A stretch of DNA of 64,000 nt from Dicaeum eximium (Eukaryota > Chordata > Aves > Passeriformes > Dicaeidae). The DNA lies in assembly GCA_013396995.1 (NCBI GenBank), contig VWZP01005667.1, positions 1,012,107-1,076,106 on the forward strand, in the 5' to 3' direction. Shown here piece after piece: positions 33,901 through 45,900 of the stretch. Position numbers and translations under genes: made by a program. Under the pieces are notes generated by a model. The model saw nothing but the letters and a program-made list of their open reading frames with translations, searched no databases and had not been told where the DNA came from. Each line of letters begins with the position of its first letter. Position 1 is the first letter of the stretch.

Positions 33901-36900
33901 CAGAGCATGGGATGTGCCAGGCTCTCCTCCGCCTATCCACATTCCACTCCCCCTCAGAGCCACCCCAACATCTCAGGAGGGTGAGGACAAATCCCCCAGG
34001 TGCATTTCTGCAAAACAAATGAGCTCTCCTTGCCATTTTTAAAGAAACAAACCAAGCTTGAAGGCAGAGCCTGGCAGGCCAGCTGCTTTCTATCGTGAGT
34101 GCTGGAGCTGGGGGAATGTCACTGCATCTTAATGGCATCAGGCTGGACAGAGATCAGGATTCTGGTGGCACAGGCAGTACTGGCACTGTTATAAATAGAG
34201 CAGCCACGATAACTGCTCATGAAGGTTTATGGTCTTTAGGATTTGGAGGATCAGTATCAAGCTACTCTGAGAGATGTATTATCCTTGGCATTGGTAGGAG
34301 CTGGGGGAAGCGCAGGGGGAGGACAGTAAATGAGCGTGGGTTTGGAAGTCATCCCTCTTGTGAATCCAAGCGTGAGCCCTTGGAAAGGTGCTCTCTGCTG
34401 TGTGCTGGCTCCCCTTGCCTTGCTCTGCCTGTTCTGGGAGGGTTCAGCCGTGCGTGGCTGCAGCAGTGGCAGCATTTCAAGCCAGTCTCTGCCCTGTTGC
34501 AGGAAGCAAGGATTCGCCCCAGGGCAGCACCTGCCAGAGCCCTGCAGCCTGCAGGTACAAAGCACCTTGCAGGAATCTCGCTGCCATCGCACCTGAAAAT
34601 TATTCCAAGTTCTGAGGCTCAGGCAAAGGCCTCCTGCAGTCTGTGGCCTGGATAGCTGTAGGGGCTGGCACTGCTCAGGTGCACCAATGTCTGTGCCCAG
34701 AGCACTGGCACGGAGACCATTCTGCCTGGCCAGCATCGCTTCCCCAGCCTCACAACCACTTCCACCTGCACATGTCCAGGAAACATGGCAAGGTCCTGCC
34801 AGGCTGTCCCCCCCTTGTAAGGGGTGTTTTTAGACCAGATCATTTCACAGCCTGGGCTACAGCAGACTGAGGGAGGAGCTGTGGCAGAGCAAGAAGGGGC
34901 ACTGCACTGCAGTGCAGGGGGAGGCCAGGCTGGCCCTGGGGCTGGGTTTATTGCAATCCCATTGTTGCACTGTTCATTCCCTCCCCCTTGGCACGTACTG
35001 CACAGCTGTTTCCCCTCTGTGCAGGGGTAGATTTTGCACAGCTGAGTCTCATGGGGTGTTTCTGCAGGAGGATTTTGTAAGCTTTAGTGCTCCGCTGCTG
35101 TGGGAGCGCTCCTGCTTTCCTGATTTGGCCTAGACCAAGAGTAGGGTGATGGAACAGCTCTCCCAGCTGCCTGCTCTCCCTCACACCATGGACTGGCAGC
35201 TCACGGCCTTTGGGCAAAACTCAGCCCAGCTGTGTGCTCTGGCCAGGGGGGATCTCCAGGCGCTGCGACCTGACCGTCCCATGTCCGAGCCCTGAAGTCA
35301 GGGTGAGGGAAACTGGCTCGCCAGCCCTCAGCACCATCCACCCTCCAGGGCTTGCGCTGCTAGCATGTCACCCTTGAGGAGGGCACGGGTGTGCCTGTGC
35401 CTCGGGAGCGGCTCCTCACCCCGCGGCTGGGGCCCGCTCTGAAGGTCACCTCGGGGCTCCTGAAGCGGCCGTGAGGGGACGGGCGGGTGCCGGCCGTGCG
35501 CCTTTAAGAGGGCCCCGTGCGCGCGCTGCGGGCCTGCGGCACGCGCGCTGATTGGCCGGGCGGGCGGCGCGCGCTGCGGGGGCGGGGACAGCCATTCATA
35601 AATTTCCGAGCAGCGCTTCCCCTTTTAAAGGAGCAGGGCCGGGCCAGGCAGGCGCACACCTCCCACTCACCGCGGGTGCCCGTGGCTCCAAGGAACACCA
35701 GCATCGGCTTGTCCCCCCGCGGCTGGGCAGGTGTCCCTGCCGGAAAGTGTGTTGTGGGCCAGCACTGCCCGGATGAGGCAGCAGCATCCCTGTGAGTCGC
35801 GGACTGTGGGCCGTGGGAGCTGCAGAATGGTCTTTGCTCCGTCTGGAGCAGGGCTGGCCAGGGGAAAGAGAGAATGCGTGCTCCCCACGGAGTTGCCCTG
35901 CTTGTTGCCCACGCAGGGGGGGAATAACCGAGGAAGGGACATCTCTGGGCCCTGGATGGAGGAGAGGTCCCTCCGGGCAGGTGTGTGCCGCCCGAGCAGC
36001 CCCAGGTGTGGGCACAGTGCTGCTGAGCCTTGCCTCCCTTTCAGAGCCACGTGTTGACCCGCTCGGAGGAGAGTGCCTGTTCCTGCAGGGATGGGTCCTG
36101 GTGAGGAGCCCCTGAGAGTCAGCCTGTGGGGCTTTGTGGCCCCCAGGTCATTTCAGCTTGGGCAGAGCCAGCCAGGAGCTCTCCACAGGCTTGTCCAGCC
36201 CAGGCGGGGAGCGTTTGGCTCCCACTAAGGCTGAAGTATGTGAGAATACCCAGGGGCAGCTTGGGGCTAGTGAAGGATGCAGGGAAACAGGATTTCTGCT
36301 GGTGTCACACTAGGCACAAGCCAGACATCAAGGTAAAGGACCAAAAAAATAGCAACTGATTCTCTTAAAGATAGTGCGGTTTCAAAACACCTTGCTGTGA
36401 CCCTGGTGTGGAGTGGTGAAGTTGTGCCCTGGTCACACTGACAAACCTTCCCTCTGTTCTGTTATTTTCTAGAGGAAATGAGGCACACACAAGGAGTGGG
36501 CACCCACGGCCGTGGGACACGTCAGTGCTGTAATTGCCGTGCCCTTACAGCAGCCAGGCTCCCCCTGCCGCGGGGGGAAGGGCACGAAGGCAGCCCACAG
36601 CCAGCCCGTGCTCCGAGTGCTCCAGCACAAGGCAGGAGCATCCCTGCCAGCGATGGGGAGAGCAGCTGTGGGCATTGTGAGCCTGTCAGGAATTCCATAA
36701 AGCCTGCTGCATTTGGTTGTTATTAAATAACGCCTCCAGGCTCTCCTTTCCAGGCAGGGAGCCTGAGCCCTGCTGTAAGGACCTGCTGCAGGTCTCCATC
36801 ACTCCTCTCCCCTCCCCAGCACAGCCATGAAGACATTTAGGTGTCCGTGCTGTGAGCTGCAGAAACCAGCCAATGGTGTCTGTTAAAGACTCTCGTGCCA

Positions 36901-39900
36901 TTGTTGCCACAAGCAAAGATGCAGCAACTGGGCAAGGTATCAGGGATCATTAATAGAATAAAAATGGTTTTGCCCTGGAGGAGAATAATTTGTTGGGCAT
37001 CTGCCCTGAGAGTGCTGAGAGCTATTGGTCCCTTGGTATGCCTGGTTATTATTATCCCAGCTGCACGTTTCCCGGCGTGAATTGCTGCTGGTGGCAGGAA
37101 GGAACAGCCATGGAGTGAGATGTTTCTTATCCTGCCCCTTCCCACTCAGCTGTGGCTGCACAAACCCTCCCGTGCTCACAGGAGCTCCAGCCCTGTTTGC
37201 CTACAGTAGCTGTGCAGCCAGCCCTGCAGAGCACCTCTTCAAGTTCTAGTTGAGAAGCCCCAGACCCAGCAAATGGCAAATTCCTGCTGGGTGGAGTCTG
37301 TGTTAGCGCTAAGGAACTGTCAGACCTGGCCAAGTTCAGCTGGTCCCTCTCTTTGCTGCTCATCTCCTCCTAGCCTGCCTGCCCAGATATATTTCCCTGC
37401 TGCCTCCCTGGGCTGCATGTGTTGGGTGTCTTTTTGCAGGTGATTGTGATGGGAAAAGGCACCTCCCCCATGCAAAACTGTCCTCCCCTTGCTCCTGAGT
37501 GTTATAAAGATTCCCTCTGTGCACCCGGGCTCAGAGCAAACACGTGGCTTTGGTTTCCCTGGCAGGATCCAGCTCCTCTTGGGTGATAGTCAAGCCCTCC
37601 CGTGACTGCTGTTGCTGTGAGGAGCTGGCTGCCTTCAGCCTGCCCCACCTTCTCACCTCCTGCTCCTGGAAGGGCCGTGGGGACAGCAAACTGAGTGCCT
37701 GGTGCCTCACACTTGCCTTCCTCTTCCCGCAGGACTTGGTGCGACAGGAAGGAAGCGGCAGCAGGGGCTGAGATGCCGGTGACACCAGATAAAACCTAGC
37801 TCTGTGCCATCTTCGTGCCCTGGCGGTAGCATCAGCTCCGGGGATTTCTTGACACTTTGCTGAAATTAGCACCTGTAAAAAGAGCAGCTGCCAAAGCTGA
37901 ATTTAAATAAGACGGGGAGAATAGCGGTAGGAAGAGGGTAGAGACTGAGAGAGCTCTTGAATCACTTCCCTCCGTGAAGGCACCTGCCTGCAAATCAGCT
38001 CCCACCTCCTTCAGCCCTGCTCAAAGCTCACAGTGCTCCAGCAAGATGCCCACAGCTGCCTCAAGTGCTGGGCACTGTGCCTGCCCTGCCAGACACAGCC
38101 CTGGGAGCCCCAGTGCAGGTGCCCACTTCACTTGGGCTCCCAGCAAAGCCACCCCCAGCTGCCAAAATGCCACTGCTCACTAAAACAAGCTGGAGGAGGA
38201 CAGAATGTGGATGCCCTTGGCCTCCTCTTAAGCTTGATTAGGTATCCCAAGTCCTGTGCAGCATTAGGGAACCTTGCAAGCAGGCAGCAGCAACCACGGG
38301 TTACTTTTTTCCCTTTTAACTGGGGCTAGCAGGTGGCACATGCGGTTCATTACAAATGCACAGTGGCAGCTAAAATGGGAAATGTGGGGTTTGGGGAGAG
38401 GAGATGCAAGCAGGTGAGGAAGGACTCTAAAGAGCTGCAGCAGCTGAGGCTCTGACCCCTCTGTTTGCAACTGGGGATGAGGCACTAACAGATAAGAGAG
38501 CTGGGGGAAGTGGTGTGGGGTGGAGACCCTAATAGTGGCCCTCCAGGGCTGGCAGTGAGGGTGTTTCCCATGTGAGGATGCCCATTGCATGAATGGCTGT
38601 GAAAACTGTCAGAGACCTAGCACAGAGAGGGCCAGACACCTTCCTTGTGGAGGATGAACCAAAAAAAAAGAAAAAAAAAGGGGGGGGGAGGGAAAAAAAT
38701 CTAATTAAATGCTTCTCTTTATTGTTCACTTAGCTCCTTATTAAAACATTTTTCCCTAACAGCTCTTGTCCTTTGCTTCTGCTCTTACTCCCTGAGCAAA
38801 TGCCCATGTCCTTGCCTGCCCCTGTGCCAGGACAGAGTGACAGGGGATGTGTCTGGAGCATGGCAGGTGTGAACAGCTGGGGTGACAAACTCTGCTTGTG
38901 CAGTTCCCTGGTGCTTTCCTGCCACCCAAGTCAGCCTCTTGCAGACATGGGGCTGCTGACTGACCATGGCCCAAAGATGGCTGTGGAGGAGGCCCATGGC
39001 AGGGGAGAGGCCTCACTGTGTGGCCACTGCATGATCCTCGCACCTAACCACGGCATCCCAGGGTGGGAACTGCAGTGGGAAGGAGGCTTGCAGCTGGGAT
39101 GGAGCAGTAATTAGTTATGCCCAGGTACTGAGCACATCTCGTTGATGAAGTTATCTCAGAGGTGCTGATGGGTGGGCAGCCAACAAGGCATTCATGTCCT
39201 TTTGCTCTCATGGGGGAGGCACTGGCCACCTGGCCTTTTTTACGAGGCTTTTTGCTCCACCTCACTGCAGCAATCCTCTGTCTCATCTTCAGTCTGGCCC
39301 CAGTCCCTCCTGTCATTCCCATCTGATGGCACAAGGAGCAGGAGAAGATGTGGAGATAATCCTAATTTCTTCAAACCTGAAGTGTAAAGTCCTCTCTTAA
39401 AGCCAACACTTCACACTTTCCTGCCATGCACTCAAACACAGTTTTTAATTGATTAATTCTGAACAAGCTTGCTTTGCATGCAGGCATCCCATCCTGCACT
39501 GCCCTGATGAGCTCCTGGGCTCTGCAGCGTCCTGTGGCACTGAGCTCTGCACTGTGAACACTTTCTTGTGTGCAGCCACTGGCCTCATCTTGGTGCATCT
39601 CCTTGGTCAGTGCCACAGTGCCCCTGGGACTGAGAACTGTGCAGAGGGGCCCAGGGGAGCAGCAGGGTGAGCCTCCCCTGTGGAGCTGTTTCTGAGGGCT
39701 CAGCAGCACAGCTGTGCTCGGCTGCTTGAGGTCACCATGCTGAGGACAGGTGCTCTAGACTTGCCTGTCCAGGGACATTATGACTGTCCTGAGCCTGCAG
39801 CAGGGAAATCTCTGTGTCTGAGCCACTCCACCGTTCTGTGGCATGAAGCCACCTTGAGACTGAGGTGATCTGAGCAGCCTAGAGACAGTGAGGTGCAGGC

Positions 39901-42900
39901 AGTGCTGGAGAGGACAGGTGCTGCATTGTGCTGTGGGGAACGTGGTACTTGGGGGCAATGCCAGTCCTGATTATGTGGTGTCTTCTGCCCCCACCCCTTC
40001 ACCCAGAAGCTACAATTTCATTTGACTGCTTGGGAGCAAACCCTGTGGGAGCACCTCTGTGTGTGGAGGTGAAATGCAGAAGTAATTTTGTACTGCAGTT
40101 TAAAGAGCTAAAGGAACAAGGAGTGGGCAGGGGCATTTATCTGACCAGCCATCATGCACTTCCTCCTCCCACAGCCCTGTTTGTGCCCAGGACCATATTA
40201 CACCAGCTGCAGGAGGCCAGGAGGAGCCTTGCAGACCTTGGAACTTGAATTGAGGTGTTGCACCACCATATCTGGTGGCTCAGCTTGTGGCCCCCTCCTG
40301 CTTCTGTCTTTTGGCCATATCCTGTGTGTGCACATTTCATTGCTCTTCTACATATTTATGTACCAGTTCTTTAAAATAGTTTTTCACCCACCCTAGTGTT
40401 TTTTACAACCTTTAAGCATCAGGAGGCCGGGTTCAGGTTCTAAATGGTCAGATGTGGGGTTTTGTAATGGTTTTGCTCTCTCTCCCTATCAATTTGTCTG
40501 GATGACTCTTGTGAGCTTCTTGCAGTCCTGCACTTCTTTGCAAGAGGTGAAGGACTGCTGAGCTGCATTGGGAGCAGCACCCCTGCCCTGCTGCACCAGC
40601 AGGCATTCCTGCTCTGCTTTACCATCCCCTCATGGCACTAGGTGGAAGGCCCAGCAAAGGCCCCTGGGGTTTCTACACCCTCAATGCACCTGTGGCTCAT
40701 GGGGCAGTGGCAGCATCCCCAGGGTGCTGTTCTGAATGGAGCACATGTGGTGACATTTCCAAAAAACGAACTGATACAGAGATACTACAGAGGTGCTGCT
40801 GCCAGCCTAGCAACCGGTTCAGATCTGGAAAAAAATATTTCCTACTCCAGTGCGGACCACAGCTGAAGCAGTGAACCCCTCTTGGCGTCAGTCACAAAGC
40901 CGGCAGGGCTGCCAGGGCCGCGCGGGGCTGGAGGAGCAGCGGGAGACGGGCTGAGGGCAGCCGCAAGGTGATGCGTGAGGCAGCGCAGCGCAACATCGGC
41001 TCCTTCTGGATGCCGGCGGCGCGGGGGCAGCGGGGGCGGCCGGCCGGGTCTGCCCGGGGCGCGGGGCTGAGCGCGGGGATGGATGAGCGCGGGGATGGAT
41101 GAGCGCGGGGNNNNNNNNNNNNNNNNNNNNNNNNNNNNNNNNNNNNNNNNNNNNNNNNNNNNNNNNNGGTCCCGCATCGAGCCGAGCCGGACCGGGCTGA
41201 GCCGGAGCGGGCTGAGCCGCCCCGTGCAGCGGAGCGGTTCGGAGCTGCTGCCCCGCGCCCCGCGCCGGGAGCGGCCCCGGCACCGAGTGGCGTTGCGGAC
41301 GATGCCGCGGCGCGCCCCCGCGGACATCACCGCGCTGTAACACCATCCCCCTCCCTTCCTCCTCCTCCTCCTCCTCCTCCTCCCACGGGNGCCTCTCCGC
41401 GCCGCCTCCCTCCCTCCCTCCGTCCCTCCCTGCCGGCTCTATGGTGTGAGGGCAGCGATGCACAAGCACCACCACTGCTGCAAGTGCCCCGAGTGCTACG
41501 AGGTAACGCGGATGGCGGCCCTGCGACGCATGGACCCCCCCTCGTACGGCGAGTGGCAGCACGAGCAGTACGGCTACGGCGGCTACGGCTCGCAGACCCT
41601 GCCCGCACCCGGGGGGGCCGCGCCCGCCGCCCGCGGCAAGGCCAAGCTGGGGCCCCCCGCCCGCGACCCCGCCGCGCTGAAGCCGCCGCCGCCGGCGCCG
41701 GGGAAGAGCGCGGCCAAGGTGAACGGGAGCGGCCCGGGCTGGTGGCCCGAGTGCACGTGTTCGAGCCGCGACTGGTACGAGCAGGTACGGGCCAGCCCCG
41801 GGCAGCGGCTCCCCGGTGCGGGACGCGACGGGGCGGGCGGCTCTCGGGGTAACGCGGCGCGTTTCTGGCACGCTGCAGCATCACCCCGGGCCGTCGCGAG
41901 CGGCCGGCGTGGATGCGGCGCGGCTGGGGCTGGGTACCGGCGTCCTTGCGCTTGGCCGTCGTCGTCGCTCGGGCTGGCCGTCGGAGCGGCTCGGGCTGGC
42001 GTTGCCGATGTTCGGGCTGGCTGCCGCGGTCCTGCCCGGCGTAGGAGCCCAGCGCCGGAGCAGCCTTGCCAGGGCCGAACGGGGCCAGATGGATCTCGCT
42101 CGGCGCAGGGTGGTGGTCGGGCGTGATGTATTTTGGACGCCCCACCTGAGGGGCTCGCTGCTCGCGATGCCGGTGCCTGAAGCGGTGGCGGCACCAAGGG
42201 CATCCCATCATCCTGTGTTTAGCAGGCATGGTGCGTTCTGCCCGCTGGGCAGCCTCGTGGGTTGGCAGTGTTGCTTGCCAGCGCTCCCAAACTGTCACCC
42301 ACTCTCCACTGAGTTGTGGCTTCCTCGCTCTGCTGCTACGTCCCTGCTCCCCGAGATTATTACGTAACCCTGCTCTGGTCGCTGGCGTGCTGTGTGCATT
42401 CTGCCCCATTTCACTGCCTCCATTTCTTCCCCCACACATTCATTTTATTAGCGTTCTCCAGGACCCCTTCTTGGGCTGTGTCTCTCTCCCCTAAATGGAG
42501 AGATCAGTCTTGTTTTGAACCCACAAGCCAGCTTAGAAAATGGTTGGATCTTTTTGCAAAGCATTAAAATGGAGGCTAGACCCTGCCTGAAAAACAATTT
42601 ACCTTTCTTGAGAGAAAGGCATTTCAGTTTGCTGCTTCTGCTTCTTTCATTCATTATCTTCAAACCTCACATGATTTCTTATTGATCCTTCTAATTATTA
42701 TTTCAAGATGCTGTAGCAGGCAGACACACGGGAATCAATGGGAATTCTCTCCTCCTCTGCTCTCGGCAAACACAACCCTCTTCTTCCCTTCCTCTGTTTT
42801 TTCTTCATTACGGTCTCAGTCTGTAGCTCTGGTTGAAATAATTAGATTCATAGCTGATAGCTCAAATGATATTTACAGAAGGCACCAAAAGCTCCAGCTA

Positions 42901-45900
42901 CTTTCCTATGAGCCTGGTCTTGCTTTCTCTCTCTTTCTCTGCCACTCTTTGTATCAAAATCAGCCTCAGTTCTCTCTCGCCTGCTGATTCCTGGCAAGCA
43001 TTCTTCCATCTTTCCTCCACTATCTCTTTCCTTCCCTCCATCCAAAGCAGCAAGCTCTGGCAGCAGGAAATCGAAGCATGTTTGCTCCCTCCTTTCTATT
43101 CCTGCTTGCATGAAAGGTCCGGCCCAGTATTCCTGGTAAGACGCTTGCAAGCAGTGTGAGAAGGAAGTGATGCCAGCTGCATTGCTGCCGTGGCAGGCTG
43201 GGCAGGGGAGCCTTTCATGTTTTTGCAATGGTGGAAGAGAAATCATTGTCTCTTTGTGGTGCTGCCATGGAGCTTGGGCTGCTCGCAAAGTCCGCGTTGG
43301 GAATCTCTGCTCTGCCTTTGCCTTTCTGAACATGAAAAAAAAAAAGAAAAAAGGGAAAATCAAAAGCTTCTCGCAGTATTGCAAGCAACAGAGGATGGCA
43401 GTGTTTGAGGCTGTGTGAGCATAGCAGGGTCTGCATGTAGAATATGACGTGTGTGGTATGTGCACTGCCTGTATCAGAGCAGGCAGCCGCTCCCTGGTGT
43501 GGAGCAAACGTATGCTGTGAGTAAAGCTTTGCAGCAAATGCCTCAGCTGTGCTCTCCTCCTGGGCCAGGGGTGCAAAGTGCCTGAGCCCCGAGGAATCCA
43601 TGTTCTTCCCAGCCCAGTGGTGGGCAGAGGGACAAAAGGTGGTAACATGGAAACATCTAGGCATGGCTCGTGCCCAGGCAGGCAGGTCCAGTTGGCTCTG
43701 GGATGTTGGGAGATGTTGGGCTCTGGGTAGATTTGGCTGGAGGCTGCAGATGCAAAGCAATCTCCTTCACAGGCTGCCTCCGTTTCCAGGAGAGCCTTGG
43801 CTGGAGGCAGGGCTGCCATTTTTCAGGGCTGCCCCTTTAAATGAGCTCACTGTCCCTGAAAGCACTTCCAGCAGCTGAGGTGGGAAGGGGTGCCAGGCCA
43901 GGAGGCTTTCCCGGGTAAGCAGGGATCTGTTAACCTCCTGGGGAGCTTCACCATCTCTCATTTAAGCATTTTTTTCTCCCCTTGCTTCTTCATGCAAGCA
44001 GAGAAGCGTGTGCCAGTGCTCTGAGATCAGAAACGTGCTCGCAGTTGCATGTGGTGGTGTATGTTCTCTGACATCATGGCATACTCACATACCCTGTGTG
44101 CAGCTCCACGGCATGTGAGACGTGCCCACACGTGCTGCCCAACACACAGCACAGTCCCAACGTCAACCTGCACCTCCTCCCACTTCCAACCCCCGTCTGT
44201 TCTCTCCTCCTGCCTCTCCCCTTCTCTAGGACACATTTTAGCTTGCTCAGGCAATGCCAGTAACTGAGAATCCCTAATCCTCACCAGAGGGAGGGAGGAA
44301 CTCTCTGAGGTCTAGGTATCTCATATCTTTTTTGCTTTGCTTTTCTTTTCCCCTCTGAGATCTCATCCATTTATTTTCCCTTATCTATCCGTGTTCCCTG
44401 CTCATTAGTTCCCAGTCCCTGCACTTGATGTCATTGCTGTCCTCCATTGTTCCCATCACTATCCCTCCCACTGGCCCTGTGCACTCCTTGTCCCCCTTTG
44501 CTCAGTGGTGGGTGGGGGACTTAATTCCTCCCCTGCCAGACTGGGGTGACAGGAGGACTCCTGGCTTTGGGGGAGGACCAGCAGTGGGATCCAGGAAAGC
44601 ATCCCTGATGTGCAGCACTGGAGGAGCAGACAGCTCAAACCCCTCCTCTCCCCTGCACAGTGACGCCCACGGCCTCTCAGGAGAGGAGTGCTCAACTGCC
44701 TGGCCATGCCCAAGCCCCTTCTCCAGCACTGCTCAAGAGGGTCCAGAAGCAGCACCTTTCCCTCCCACAGGGAATGTCCAGCCCTGAGTCTCGGTTCACT
44801 CTAAAGACTCTGGTGCCAGGCACAGGGACCGGAGTGAGGCCCTCCCATGGGGGTCTCAAGGGTGTCACCAGCATTTTCATGTGCATTTTCATTGGGGTGG
44901 CTGGGGCAGGGCCCCAGGGCAGTGCAGTTCCCTGGCATGGGGTGAGGAAGTGCCCTCTGCCCCCAGGGCTGCCCCAGGTTTGCTAGCCCTGCTTGGTCAG
45001 GAATGCAAAGCTCTGTTGCCCTCCCTTCTGTGGTCCCTTTCTCCCTCTTGGGGTGGTCACAAGGATGCAGAGGGGAGTTGGAACAGCATTGCAGTGAGAC
45101 CTTGACCACCTGCAAATGCCCAGAGCATGCCAGGCTCCTGTGGCCTCCAGCCCTGGCAGAATGTTTCATGGCCAGGCAGGTGGAGGAGTGGGACAGATGT
45201 TCCCTGCCTGCCCTCAGCAGTGAGCTTTTCACTGATTTTCAGGGGTGGTTTTCGATGCACAAACGTTGCCTGTTGAGTTCCTGCCATGCTCTGGGCAATT
45301 AACTGCAGTAGGTAGGCACAGGACAGCAGATCTTGGCCAAAGCACCAGCCTTTGCTGAGCCTTCAGACAATGTTGGACTTGGGGCTCCTGTCTCTTGGGG
45401 CATGGGTGGAAGGGGGAGGAAAGAGCCTTGGAGAAACCGTGGGGGTTCAGCCCAGGTTTCTGAGTGATGAGCAGGTATGGCTGGAAGGAAGGAGGGAGAG
45501 CACCACGGGGGCAGGCAGGAAGCCAGGTACAGGTTGCTCTGTGGGAAATGGCTGAAGCCCCAGATGTTCCCTGGGGAGGTGCGAGGGAGGGTGAGAGGAA
45601 CAGGGTGCCGGGGACATGGAGGCAGTGGAGGTGGTGAGGTTGGCAGGGTAATGTTGCTATGGCTACTCCCGTGCTATTCATAGAAGAAATTAGCTAAATC
45701 TTTGCACTGAAACGTGGAGGAGGAGAGAGGAGGAGAGGCGTTCTCCGTGTTTGGAGGGAAGGAGAGAAGCCAAAACAGGAAGGGGGTGAAGTTTTCCTTC
45801 TTTTCTCTGTGCCTGCACTGTGGAGAGGCATTTCAGGGAAGCACCACTGCCTGAGCTGCCCAGCACTGGCAGGATGTGGAAGGATGCAGGCAAGGAGGAG

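Larger units (their letters stand above)
40880..42130 (+). promoter_or_regulatory. DLG3: CpG island, main DLG3 (SAP102) promoter
   Basis: A long CpG island spans the 5' UTR, first coding exon and start of the following intron. It includes a 16-bp tandem repeat running into a gap, a CTC-rich pyrimidine tract just before the start codon, and a two-codon upstream open frame. It is placed exactly where the SAP102-type start is, so it is very probably the main promoter. Confidence 0.85.

Noticed and set aside
35774..35789. A six-codon ATG exon at 35.77 kb as the missing first exon of the L27 form
   Set aside because: It has the right phase, but it lies downstream of exon 18803 and so cannot precede it in normal splicing.
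40888..42439. Long minus-strand frames (327 and 370 residues) opposite the DLG3 first exon
   Set aside because: They cross runs of N or the DLG3 coding exon and have the low-complexity composition of CpG-island shadows.
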